The notes below the pieces were generated by a model, which saw nothing but the letters and a program-made list of their open reading frames with translations, was not told the DNA's origin and did not search any database. A program made the position numbers and the translations under genes. From positions 1,116,001-1,180,000 of the forward strand of contig BLSF01000001.1 in the NCBI GenBank assembly GCA_012862575.1: a DNA stretch of 64,000 nucleotides, in the 5' to 3' direction. The first letter of the stretch is position 1. Every line of letters begins with the position of its first letter. Positions 20,846 through 30,793 of this stretch are shown here, one piece after another. The DNA comes from Parietichytrium sp. I65-24A. Lineage: Eukaryota > Sar > Bigyra > Thraustochytrida > Thraustochytriidae.

Positions 20846-23800
20846 ATGAACTCGAACGCAACAAATGCCAACAGCGCCGCGGCTGCCGCCAAGCTGAAGC
20901 GCATGATATCTGAGGGCAGCGGGCCTGGCAGCAGTGACTCTACGAATGCTGCAATAATGCAAGTTGGCACAAAGGTGTTCATACCCAAGGTGAAAGCGCG
21001 CTCAGGCTCGGTTGCATCTGGCAAGCTGGGAGCCAGCAATGGGCAAGGTACGAAACGAAAGTTGAGCAGCAGTAGCTCCGCTGGGTTCACGGCGGAGCAG
21101 CCCCAGCCGTACAACCCCGCAGGCAAGTTGCCGAAAAAGAAAGCAAAAAAGCAAAGCGTTCCGCCGTCAACGATGGTTCAGCAACTTGGCCCCCCTGGGC
21201 AAAGCGCCCCGCTTCTCGCAAAGAACACGTCCACCCTTAAACCTCCCTCGCAGCCCAAACCTGCAAAGCGCACAACTACCAAAGAGACGAAACAGCAGCG
21301 TAAACAGAACGCCAAGATTTTGGAGTTCTTAAACACCAAAAAGGCATTGGAGAAGAAACGCGCTCAGATAGTGCAAAAGATCCGAGAAGCGAGAAGCCCG
21401 ATCGGAGCTCCTATGCCTTTTACTGCAGAGGTAGTACACACAAAGTCGCACTGGGATACAGTCTTGGAGGAGATGCTCTGGATGGCGACTGATTTTATTG
21501 AGGAGAAAAAGTTTAAACAAGCAGTTGCCATAAAGCTTTCTCACGAAGCCAAAGTTAGATGCGATGAGAAGACGGCAGTGAAAATTAGGTCCGCTAAACA
21601 ACTCGAGGATCACAACAGACAACTTTGCGGCAGAGTGTCGGAGGAGGTTCGGCGATTTTGGGATCGCGTCCTTCGCAAGGGTGCGGAGCAGAGAACTACG
21701 GATACGGTCCAAAGCTTTCGTAAAGGGGTATCCTCCTTTTCGGCGGACGAGGGGAGAGCCGAATTGGAAACCCTTGAAAAGGAGGCAGAGCTTCCATTAG
21801 AGGAAGTGTGCACGGATTTTGACCTTGCTGCTGAACAATCAAATATTGAAAACGAATCATATGGAAGGCGATCACATATGGCTGCTGCTGTGGCACCACT
21901 GGAGGGCAATCTCGGCCCATGGCGAAGTATTTGGTCCGGAGGGGCGGCCGTGCCTGCTGACATTGAAGACATTGATCCAGAGGCTCCATTAGCATCGTCG
22001 GCACCGAGCAGTACCCCGCAAAACACTGGAATGGCAACGCGTACTAGGCGGAAGAGCACAGTGTCTCTACCTCCTGCCGAAGTTCAGCAATCCACGCCAC
22101 AGCCCAAAACCTCAAGCGAGACCATAGACGAAGAGCAATGCGACCCAAATTTTGAGTATGTCTCCGAAGGCGCTGACGAGGACGACGAGTCAACTATTTC
22201 TGAGGAAGAGAGAGTTGGTTTTGCTGCGAACATGGGGGCATTATCGGAGCTCATGCAGCTCCGTCAAGATTTAGACTTTTCTCCAGAAGCAGTCGCGGAA
22301 AGTATCATGCTCCGATGCCCTGCCCTCTTGGAGCTCGAGTCCCTCGATTCTGACGTCGCCAACGAGGAGGCAGCCAGCGAGAAAGCAGAAAGTACAGACT
22401 CGGCTGTTGCGGGCGAGGATTCGACGGCAATGGTAGAGGACTCCAATGAAGAGCAAGTCAGAGAGGAAGGCAGCTCCAAGCAAGACACTGAGGAGCCTAC
22501 TTCAAAAGAAGATTCGAAAGAAAGCGATGAGGTCGAGGATGAGGAGAAAGAAGAGGAGCCCGCCAGTCCAGGGGCGGGGGATAATGGTTCAGAAGAAGGT
22601 GACTCAGAAAGTGACCCGTCGGACGAATCACACGGCACTGCAGAACTATCGACGGATATGGAGGTTGTAGGTCTAAGCTATACTCCTGCACTGCAGCTTT
22701 ATTGCAAAATGGCGGGAGATCTGTTGGACGCCTATGTCGACGAAACTGAGGGTCAGGAGTCTTCCGAGGAAGAAGGCAGCAAAAACGCGGAGAACACAGA
22801 AGAAGAGCCCACAGGCAAGGAGAGTAAGTCAAAGCCTTGCCACTGGCTCGTCCCTCGGCTTCTCTCCCGAGACAAGTGTGCGGAGCTGGTAGACCATCAT
22901 TTTGTCGCGCTTCGCTGGCTAGTCGACATGTATAGACGCAGGCTAAGCGCTGTGCTCGCAGACGAACGCGGCCTTGGGAAGGAGACTACGATAGTCGCGT
23001 TCTTCGCGTCTCTCGCTGGGGAGCGAGGGATCTGGGGACCGCACCTTATCTTGACATCTAAAGAAAAGAGTCTTGCATGGGAGCTCGAGCTGCTGACTTG
23101 GTGCCCGTCGCTTTCCGTTTCTAGAGGCTCTGTGTCTGAGACATCGTCCGTTTGCATTGTCACATTTGAGGATGTATGCGCCGACATGGCGCTTTTTCAG
23201 CGCATACCGTGGCATGTAGCAATCTGGGATCTCACCGCAGACAATGTTCTCGACCAGGAGGCAGAGAGGAGGGTCCCGCTCATGCGCAGCCAATTCCGCA
23301 TCGTAGTCTGCGAAAACGAGAAGGAAGCGCAAAGTCATGCCACGCTCTTGTGCTTTGCACTTCTTCCGCAAGTTTTCATCAGTACGGAGGTGACGAAGGA
23401 ATGGGCCAAACGAAAAGGCAATAGCGCTTGGAAAGGATGTGTGAAGAATTTTTGTCTAGCACGCTCTGCCAACGACATCACCGAGATCGAAGATGCGAAT
23501 GTCAAGACAGTAGAGCACGAGTGCGAACCAACTCACAGACAAAAGTTGCTGTTTGAGATGATTTGGAATGCGTTCAAGTTTGCGCGTGAGCAAGAGGCCT
23601 TAGAGGCGGCGAATGCACCCGCGACAAAGACCAAGTCGCGCGCTAAACCCAAAAATCCCATGGAAGCCGCTTGCTCGGTTGCTTTTGAGAAAGTCGGAAT
23701 ATCTTCTGATCTTTTCTTTCCAAATCAGGTTCAGGACGCTTTCGAAGTGGATTCAGTGCCGAAAGCTTTCATGGAGCAGATCTGTGCCGGGCTTGATTTT

Positions 23801-26800
23801 TTGAAACAAAGAGACGAGCCTCTTTGCAACCTCATTTCCCATGACCTTGAGCCCTCACTTGAAATTGAACTGCGGTTGCCCGATGGGAGCTCCCTGCAAT
23901 CAGAATCTGAACTGCACGGAAGAAGGCAAACGACCGTCCATGCGCCATCTCAAGACGGAAAGCTTGTTGCTGTGGAGAGCATCGAGCCTACCGAGAGCCT
24001 CAAAGCTGCAATGAACCTGGAAGCTGTGCGCACGAAGCCTCAGACTCCCATTTCTGTATTTGCTCGGAGAGCAGTACAAGTCGATCTGCGGCCTAAATTC
24101 GGGAGTCAAAAGTATTTGGTGGAGTCGTCCGGGGAATTTCAAGATCAACTTCGCCTGTGCTCCAATCATGTTTCTAGCCGAGCGGTGGCCAGCCTATTTG
24201 CCCCTTTTGCCGATTCGGCTTCAGACACATCTGCTATTGTCACCAGGCGATTTCAAAATGGTGCGAGATCCTCCGCAGTCCTGCAAAAGGCTGCCTCCAT
24301 CGCCAAAGTCTATGCGTCACAAAGACCTTGCGCAAGAGAGCGAAAGCTCTTAGTGATTGCTCACAGCGCAAGGCTGCTTAATACTGCTGAGTCTACCTTT
24401 GCCACTCTTGGCATCCCGTCTGCAAGACTGGACGAAGAAGGAGACGAGGTCCGTACAGCACGCATTGCCTTTCTTGCTCGCTCAGAGTCTGTGCACGTGG
24501 GTTTGTGCGTGGCTAGCGAGCTTGAGGGTGTTATGGGTGTAGGGACAGACTTGGAGTCTGGCCTCGGCGTGTGCTGTGCGGCGATAGTCTTGGACAGGGA
24601 TTTAGACCCCGAGAGTGAATTTGAAGCGGTTGATAAACAACTCGAAGCAATTGCGCTTGCGAATCAGCGAAGAGCCTCCCTGCGTGGCTGGGATGCCAAA
24701 GAATTTGAGATGCACACTTTTACGATTTCGTGGGCTCACGAACTCGAGAAGCTCGCGATCCCAGCTGCAGAGCAGCAAGTTTTCAAGCCCCTTGAGTTAA
24801 GCGAGTTGAAATCTGCCATGCGGGCGAGAACCCGCAAAAAGTTGTACTCTTCCGTGGACGAGATGGTCGAGATGAACCTCTCTAAGGTTTTGGGTCTTCA
24901 ACTGGGCAAACGCACTGCTGGCCGGATTCTTGTTTGTGAACAGAACGACAGTGTGGAGGAAGAGGACGAGGAGGATGTGGCGGAAGCCGAAGCGGCCGAG
25001 GAGGGAGATGGTGTCATCGAAGTTCGTAAAAACGAGGCCTTGAAACAGGGTTTGATGCCGTGTATTGTTCCACTCGAAGAAAGAACGCTTTTCTCAACTG
25101 ACTATACCTACGTCGGGTCCGAGGACCAAATTATCATTGCTAGCTGTAGGCGCCCGCTTGAAGCCCTCTTTGCAAAGGACGGGGATTTGCCCGAAAGCGA
25201 AGAGGCTGCTGACAGCGGTAGCGAGGATCTGCAAGAAACGGCGGTGGAGAAACAGACATTTGTCTTACGCAAGCGCGATTTCAATTTTAGCCTCGACGAC
25301 GACGAGGAGTGGTCAGACTCGTCTGAAGAGGACGAAGAGAATCATGCTGCATCAAACGTGACAAAAATTCTGAGAAAGCCTCCGTTGCGGTCTGAGGCCA
25401 CCCGCTCGTTAGTCGGGTTTCCGGACTTCTCGTGCCCAAGCTTTGGAGTCAAAAGTTTGGCTCACTTCGCAACCAGGTTCGCCTTTCATGGTGGCGGAGA
25501 GCTGATAGTCATTGACCAAAAGCGTATCCCGGATGTGTATAAGGAGGATATCCCAAAGGAAAACGCCACGGCCCAAATCATGGACTTGGACTCCGACCAT
25601 TGCCAAGGCTTGGAGGGCTGGCCTGCCGAGGAGCAGGCGCAATATTGGTCAGTCGCTGACCCTGAGAGTGGCTGGTTTGAAGATGAGTTGTTCCAGGAGG
25701 TTGCTACAGGAAACAAGTCTCTGTTTTACGAGCTCGGACTAGACTCTGGTGAGCGGGAGAAGAATTTTCGCGCATTTTTGAAGGAGATAGATGATGACCC
25801 ATTATCAGCTGGTCGGACATACCACGTTTTTGGGCCCCCCATCTTGGCAGCAGACGAAGGCGAAATCTTAGATGCGGCAGGTGTGGCGGCTCCAAGTCAG
25901 CCTAATAGCTTTGGTGCTGGGAGCGTGCCAAATTTTCATCAGCCAAAGCTCGTTGTGAGCTTTATGCGCGACCGACAAGTCGAAATTGTCAACGACTTCA
26001 ACATGTTCAATGCCGGATTCGAAGAAACAGTCTCAAATGCGTTGCAAAACGTGCTGGGAATTCCAAAGCCAACGGTGGAGAGCGCGCCTTCAGTTGCTGC
26101 AGTCCAGCAGCAGAGCAAGAAACGGAGCGCTTCGGTGGATGCGGAAGATGAAACCAAAAAGAAGCAAAAGTTGGAGAAGAAGAAATCCTCTTCTATTGTA
26201 GGCGCCGCGCCACAAGCGGAGGATCTCTTCGGTGTGCTTGATGAGGAGACAGTCGCCAAACCGTCGCAAGGAGCTGGAGGAAAGGATATCGATTGGCGTA
26301 TTCAGGTCCCAAAGTTGAAAAAAATCAGCACCAAGAAGGACAAAGCAGGAGGCGACAGTACTGTTTGGAGTGCCTGGGAGGATGCTGCGATCCTTCGCGC
26401 GGTCGAAGTATTTGGGCCCAATTGGGGTCTCGTGGCAAGTCTTGTGTCCAAGCCATTTGGTGTTCCAAGAACCGTCTCCCAGGTTACCGAAAGATACCAT
26501 AAAGTTCGTTCGGAGCACAAATCGGCCAGCACATGTCCATGGGTGCTGGATAAGGGCGCTCAGGTAAAGGACATCGCGGACTGGGCCAGCCCGCCGCTCC
26601 ATGTCGCCGACCTTCTGCTTGGCTTTCCCTCTGATCCTAGCGCCCCAGGCACATCTTTTCAGCGATTTTCTCTCGCTGGCCGCGCATCTCTCGGGCCTGT
26701 CGGCGATGGTCACCTGCTTGCTAAGAAGCTGGGGCTTCCGACGTTACCCGAAGCTGAGCGCGAGTCCGTGACATCTGATTTTTCACTGATCTTGTCGTCT

Positions 26801-27763
26801 TCTCGGAGATCTATGAAGTATCCCCTTCCAGAGGACGATTATGCACAGCAACAGTCTCGAAAAGTTCACGCGTCGCAAGCCTTGCACAATTCCTCCGTCA
26901 ACTTCGTCAAATTTGTAAAGGAGCAAATTGAAAAGCAAGCTCCAGAACCGGTCTTACACCGTGTCCGTAGCTCTGCATCAGCCGCGAGGCCGGGAATGTC
27001 TCGCGCTGTATCATCCGCTTCCTCGATCCCGTCTTCAACGCAATCGAGCCAATCGTCTTCGCCCTCTGTGCCGCCAGGAGCTGCTGCTGCTGCCATGCGC
27101 GGAGCGAGGCGCCCACCTCCTCAATCAGCATCAGTGGCTGGACGGCCAGGCTACCACGCGGGTAGCTCAGGATCTCGCCCGACATATTCGCCTCCTTCAG
27201 GATATTCGTCTGGTCCTCCTCGCGGTCCGCCCGGAGCACCACGCTCGAGCTCTTATCCTTCGCATTCCCACGTGCATCCGCCACCTTCTTCTGGACAGTA
27301 TCACGGGCACTATGCTGGGCCAGCGCACCCTTCGTCTTCCACCTCACCACATAAACTACATGCGCCATACGCCTCCCAGCAAGGCTCAGGGGCTTATGCG
27401 TCGGGAACTATGGTTCACGGAAGAAACGCGTCGTCATCCGACCCGCGTATGTATCCGTCGCATCCACAGTCGGCCAGCGCCCCTTACTCTCCATCCGGGC
27501 AACGCCCTCCTTACTCGACTTCCTATCCTTCGCAGCCTCAGCACCAGGTCCAGTCGTCTGGATACCACGGTCACCACTCGCAACCACCTGCGCACCATCA
27601 AATGGGTTCTCAACCTGTGCATCACGGTAGACACATGCCGTATCCAGCTTCCCGCGATTCACAGCAACCAGCGCAACATCCCCAACAACATCAGCATCCG
27701 CACCACCCGCCGCCTCCGCGCCAAGGCGGTCACCACTCACAACACCAGCATCACCAACCTTGA
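20846..27763 (+). CDS. EP400/SWR1-like HSA-SANT protein with inactivated SNF2 ATPase
   Basis: 2305 residues, ATG start, uninterrupted. An HSA domain lies at about 195-265 (KSHWDTVLEEMLWMATDF), the actin/Arp-binding helix of SWR1, EP400, INO80 and Eaf1. After an acidic linker comes an SNF2 ATPase lobe clearly alignable to SWR1 (HFVALRWLVDMY, LADERGLGK at 705-712, GIWGPHLIL). Key residues are changed: motif I GLGKT is GLGKE, the DEAH box is DLTA (795-798), and the LTGTPLQN motif is not found. The second lobe (about 1165-1300) keeps its start but lacks the QxxxRxHRIGQ arginine-finger motif. A SANT/Myb domain follows (about 1838-1895), and the last 270 residues are Pro/His/Ser/Tyr-rich. HSA plus SANT is the layout of EP400 and of yeast Eaf1/Vid21, the NuA4 acetyltransferase scaffold. 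I infer a chromatin scaffold without ATPase activity. Confidence 0.88.
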   Translation: MNSNATNANSAAAAAKLKRMISEGSGPGSSDSTNAAIMQVGTKVFIPKVKARSGSVASGKLGASNGQGTKRKLSSSSSAGFTAEQPQPYNPAGKLPKKKAKKQSVPPSTMVQQLGPPGQSAPLLAKNTSTLKPPSQPKPAKRTTTKETKQQRKQNAKILEFLNTKKALEKKRAQIVQKIREARSPIGAPMPFTAEVVHTKSHWDTVLEEMLWMATDFIEEKKFKQAVAIKLSHEAKVRCDEKTAVKIRSAKQLEDHNRQLCGRVSEEVRRFWDRVLRKGAEQRTTDTVQSFRKGVSSFSADEGRAELETLEKEAELPLEEVCTDFDLAAEQSNIENESYGRRSHMAAAVAPLEGNLGPWRSIWSGGAAVPADIEDIDPEAPLASSAPSSTPQNTGMATRTRRKSTVSLPPAEVQQSTPQPKTSSETIDEEQCDPNFEYVSEGADEDDESTISEEERVGFAANMGALSELMQLRQDLDFSPEAVAESIMLRCPALLELESLDSDVANEEAASEKAESTDSAVAGEDSTAMVEDSNEEQVREEGSSKQDTEEPTSKEDSKESDEVEDEEKEEEPASPGAGDNGSEEGDSESDPSDESHGTAELSTDMEVVGLSYTPALQLYCKMAGDLLDAYVDETEGQESSEEEGSKNAENTEEEPTGKESKSKPCHWLVPRLLSRDKCAELVDHHFVALRWLVDMYRRRLSAVLADERGLGKETTIVAFFASLAGERGIWGPHLILTSKEKSLAWELELLTWCPSLSVSRGSVSETSSVCIVTFEDVCADMALFQRIPWHVAIWDLTADNVLDQEAERRVPLMRSQFRIVVCENEKEAQSHATLLCFALLPQVFISTEVTKEWAKRKGNSAWKGCVKNFCLARSANDITEIEDANVKTVEHECEPTHRQKLLFEMIWNAFKFAREQEALEAANAPATKTKSRAKPKNPMEAACSVAFEKVGISSDLFFPNQVQDAFEVDSVPKAFMEQICAGLDFLKQRDEPLCNLISHDLEPSLEIELRLPDGSSLQSESELHGRRQTTVHAPSQDGKLVAVESIEPTESLKAAMNLEAVRTKPQTPISVFARRAVQVDLRPKFGSQKYLVESSGEFQDQLRLCSNHVSSRAVASLFAPFADSASDTSAIVTRRFQNGARSSAVLQKAASIAKVYASQRPCARERKLLVIAHSARLLNTAESTFATLGIPSARLDEEGDEVRTARIAFLARSESVHVGLCVASELEGVMGVGTDLESGLGVCCAAIVLDRDLDPESEFEAVDKQLEAIALANQRRASLRGWDAKEFEMHTFTISWAHELEKLAIPAAEQQVFKPLELSELKSAMRARTRKKLYSSVDEMVEMNLSKVLGLQLGKRTAGRILVCEQNDSVEEEDEEDVAEAEAAEEGDGVIEVRKNEALKQGLMPCIVPLEERTLFSTDYTYVGSEDQIIIASCRRPLEALFAKDGDLPESEEAADSGSEDLQETAVEKQTFVLRKRDFNFSLDDDEEWSDSSEEDEENHAASNVTKILRKPPLRSEATRSLVGFPDFSCPSFGVKSLAHFATRFAFHGGGELIVIDQKRIPDVYKEDIPKENATAQIMDLDSDHCQGLEGWPAEEQAQYWSVADPESGWFEDELFQEVATGNKSLFYELGLDSGEREKNFRAFLKEIDDDPLSAGRTYHVFGPPILAADEGEILDAAGVAAPSQPNSFGAGSVPNFHQPKLVVSFMRDRQVEIVNDFNMFNAGFEETVSNALQNVLGIPKPTVESAPSVAAVQQQSKKRSASVDAEDETKKKQKLEKKKSSSIVGAAPQAEDLFGVLDEETVAKPSQGAGGKDIDWRIQVPKLKKISTKKDKAGGDSTVWSAWEDAAILRAVEVFGPNWGLVASLVSKPFGVPRTVSQVTERYHKVRSEHKSASTCPWVLDKGAQVKDIADWASPPLHVADLLLGFPSDPSAPGTSFQRFSLAGRASLGPVGDGHLLAKKLGLPTLPEAERESVTSDFSLILSSSRRSMKYPLPEDDYAQQQSRKVHASQALHNSSVNFVKFVKEQIEKQAPEPVLHRVRSSASAARPGMSRAVSSASSIPSSTQSSQSSSPSVPPGAAAAAMRGARRPPPQSASVAGRPGYHAGSSGSRPTYSPPSGYSSGPPRGPPGAPRSSSYPSHSHVHPPPSSGQYHGHYAGPAHPSSSTSPHKLHAPYASQQGSGAYASGTMVHGRNASSSDPRMYPSHPQSASAPYSPSGQRPPYSTSYPSQPQHQVQSSGYHGHHSQPPAHHQMGSQPVHHGRHMPYPASRDSQQPAQHPQQHQHPHHPPPPRQGGHHSQHQHHQP

Positions 27764-27961
27764 ACCGGATTATTGCACCTTCTGTACCCTGGAAAACCGT
27801 ACAAACATTTTTCTCTCTGTCTTTGTGAATTTTGCAAAACGCGCCAATTGGAAAAAAGGAAAGGTGCCCTGGACATGAACATCAGATTTTCAGAGACGAA
27901 ACTAACATGAGAAGTGCAAGATATAAATTCGACACGAAAAGGTGTTTTGATTTGGGCATCT
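27764..27961. other. Convergent 3' spacer, 198 bp
   Basis: Shared 3' flank of the EP400-like gene and the FAD oxidoreductase; no other feature seen. Confidence 0.5.
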
Positions 27962-29678
27962 TTACGAGGCAAATATTGATGCGCCGTCGGAAATTTCGTC
28001 TTTCGATGCGAGGCGAACGCAGTTGGCCCGGGACGGAGAGAAGACTGAAAACATAGTCTTGGCAAGACTGTTCTCGCTCAAAATCTTCCGGTGCTCTGGG
28101 GATGAGTCTTTATTCGCTATTGCCTCAGCGACAAGCTTAGATATTGCTGGAGACTCCATCACTCCGTGCGGGCCCATGCCGCTCACAACCCACAAGTTGG
28201 GCAATCCAAAGTCAGCGAGCTCCCCGACAATAGGTAACCCGTCTTGTGAAAATGGCACTTTCATTTCGGTCGAGTTAGGAAAGACTCAGTCGTTCCAGCA
28301 TTCCCTCCAAAAACAAACAAAACAAAACAACACAGCTCTTATTGTTCAACTTACTCGGCCCAGCCCATGCTCCTTCAACCTCGTATTCCTTCAGAATCGG
28401 GCTGAGTTCGTACACGTGGCGCTGGTTCTCGCCGACTTGGTCCATGTCCACGCCGTACAGCTCTTCGTGCGAAAGGCGGTGCGTGCCGCTGTAGACTCGA
28501 TCACCTCCGAAAATGACCCTCCCATCAGCAAGACGGCGTCCGTAGGCGTGGCGCACGTGTCGGACGTTGTTCAGATCGTGCGTACAGTACTTTGGCACGC
28601 TGAGCAAAGCGGGCGGGAGCTGCTTGGAGAACGCGAGCCCGCTCTCAGCAATAAAAATTACATTCTTGAAAAGCTGGTCAGAAACTGGCTCAGAGACCCA
28701 TATCTGGCCTTTAACCGGGTATATGGGGATGTGAACGCCGAGACGCAGCCCCATCTGCCTGGTCCACGCCCCTGTGCAGAGCACTACAGTTTCGGCGATC
28801 ACCACGAGCCCGCCACGGGTTTCCAGCCGGTATGGGCCGTCATGCAATTTGTCAATAGAAACTACGTCCGCACTCTCGTGTATCTCGAGGCGAACGTTCT
28901 CGCGCGCAGCAGCCTCAAGAAACGCGTTCGTGGCCGTCATCGGGTCCACGTAGCCGCTCTCCGGCGAGTAAAGCGCACCGATGACTTTGCCGCCGGCGAG
29001 CGCGGGCTCCAGCGCCACAGCTTCCGACTTTGATAGCAGTTGGAGATTCGCGTGGTTTCCTCTCGCGCTCTTCTCCATCTCTGCTCTCAAGAAAGCAACC
29101 TCCTCCTCTGTGCACGCCACGGTCAGCGCCCCGCTGCGTACGTACCCGCATGGGAACCCATTCTCCTGAACTTGCCGGTAGATCCGCGACGTTGACGAGC
29201 GAAGTCTGTGGAAGATTCCTGCAGCTGCACCGCGAGCGCCGGATGAGTGAATCGTCCCCGCGGACAGCCCAGTGGCTTCACCGCCAACGGTCCTGCGCTC
29301 CAGCAGCACCACATCGACTGCGTCCACGGCGTCTTTGCAGGTGTCCGCACAGCCACGTTCGCATTCGTGAGTGGCGTCGCAGACGCGCCTGTCCGGGCGG
29401 GGACAGCGGGCTGCAAAGAGTGCTGCAGAGGCGCCGGCGATGCCTCCCCCGACGACGGCCACTCTGGCCTTCAGCGTCCCCATCGAGGACCTGGCTAATG
29501 CGCCGGAAACGTTGGCATTTGCGACGGACTGTTGGCTTTCTTCTTCTCGTCCTGATACGACGTCGACCCCAGCACCTGCCCGCAGACCTTGCTCTGACCG
29601 AGAAAAGAATGCGCTGTTGCCCGCAGCTAGCCACGCAGCGAGGACACCCGCAGCAAGCCGCGGTTTAGCGCGCCACAT
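27962..29678 (-). CDS. FAD-dependent oxidoreductase, DAO (D-amino-acid/glycine oxidase) superfamily, two exons
   Basis: Joined from exon 1 (29678-28355) and exon 2 (28257-27962), 539 residues, ATG start. The N-terminus is hydrophobic and basic (signal or transit peptide). The FAD-binding motif VAVVGGGIAGASAALFAAR begins near residue 73, but about 30 Cys-rich residues are inserted between it and the acidic end of the second strand (VVLLERR). The DAO-fold features follow: GLSAGTIHSSG, SGYVDPMTATNAFLEAAA, VVLCTGAWTRQMG, then after the splice MPFSQDGLPIVGE and GMGPHGVMESPA, which bind the flavin in this superfamily. The intron removal restores exactly the family's AG-x-MPF-x-x-DG motif. Substrate is not predictable; D-amino acids, sarcosine/glycine or similar amines are usual. 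Confidence 0.9.
28258..28354 (-). other. Intron of the FAD oxidoreductase gene (97 bp, phase 1)
   Basis: Donor GTAAGT, acceptor ending AAAG, with a consensus-like CTAAC branch site about 16 bases before the acceptor. Without removal the frame ends soon after the donor in sequence with no homology. Confidence 0.88.
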
Positions 29679-30221
29679 TCGCAGAGGGGTTGCACTTTCA
29701 CAAGACGAACGGACTCAGCTTTCTTAGGGTGTTCACCAGTCTCTGTCCGTTCCAGCTTGAGGGTAGGACGTATGCGTCGACGGCGGGCATATACGAGTCG
29801 GGACTCGAGTTTATCGCCGCGCGAGAAAAGGTGCGATGAGGCTGTCGTTGTAGTGAGAGCGCCTTCGCAACTGCGATGCGCGTATCAGCTCAGCTCAGGT
29901 TGCGTTGCGGTTCGAGTCACCCACTGTCAAAGTGTCTGTCTGTCTGTCTGTCATAAAACACCGGACGCCAGGACACTTTGCTCGCAGTATACAAGCGACC
30001 CCGTTCCCCCTTTCGGCCTTTCGCCCGTGGAGCTCAGCGAGTCGCTGTACCTTGCGACAGATGGCTCGTCATTGACTCTTTTCAATAGCGCAAGAGCAGC
30101 TCGACATCTTCCACGTCCAACTCTTTTTCCACAGATTCCACAAATCACAGAGATCCACAGAGTCCACACTCCACAATACAATAAGCAAGTAGATCTTTTT
30201 GTCGCACGATCATGATGATCT

Positions 30222-30243
30222 TATACCGGTACCGGTACCGGTA
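30222..30243. repeat. ACCGGT tandem repeat
   Basis: Successive ACCGGT hexamers, each a palindrome, in the divergent promoter region. Confidence 0.8.
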
Positions 30244-30327
30244 CCCTTCGGTTGGGTTCTCTTCCGACAATGAACTCTGGGAATACTCTGGGCCACTTGG
30301 ACACGCTCTGTGCAAGCTCTCTTTTGA

Positions 30328-30427
30328 GATTGATTGATTAATTGACAGTGAACGAATGATTGAATGATTGATTGACAGTGAATTCAGTGAATGATTGATT
30401 GATTTTGATAGATTGATTGACAGTGAA
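30328..30427. repeat. Three irregular units ending in ATTGACAGTGAA
   Basis: About 30-36 bp units built of ATTGATTG words, each ending in the same ATTGACAGTGAA. A related sequence, forming a hairpin, occurs at 49472-49511. Confidence 0.7.
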
Positions 30428-30793
30428 AACGCTCGCTGGCAAGTCAACATGTATTATCCGTACCGGGACTAGTACACAGATGTACACAGACAGTGTCAGT
30501 GTGCGCAGTGCGGTCCTTGGGGACTCACTGTCAGTACGCCACTCTCTGCGAGGACGCTTGATCAAACTGATCAAACAGTCAAACCGGATGCTATGAAAGT
30601 GTCTCGTTCGACAACGTTGATGTGAATCCTTTCGAGTGACTGGAACTCGAGAGCGGAGAGCAAGGTGTTGTTGGAAAGAGCCACTGACAGATACTGACAG
30701 AGACAAAGCGACGGAGGAGACCAGGTGACTGAGAGTCCTTGCTTCGTGCCCTGGTTCACTGGTTCACTGGTTTCCTAGTTTCTTGGTTTCCTG

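Larger units (their letters stand above)
29679..30793. promoter_or_regulatory. Divergent intergenic region between FAD oxidoreductase and WDR81-like gene
   Basis: About 1.1 kb, no supported gene. It contains CTGT repeats (29933-29953), ACCGGT repeats (30222-30243), a GATTGACAGTGAA-type array (30328-30427) and CTGGTTTC-type repeats just before the WDR81-like ATG (30750-30793). Confidence 0.5.

Noticed and set aside
21610-22059. Long reverse-strand frames inside the EP400-like gene
   Set aside because: Shadow frames of a long coding sequence with domains on the plus strand.
29895-29925. GGTTCGAGTC, like a tRNA T-loop
   Set aside because: Stem pairing fails and no matching A box is found upstream.
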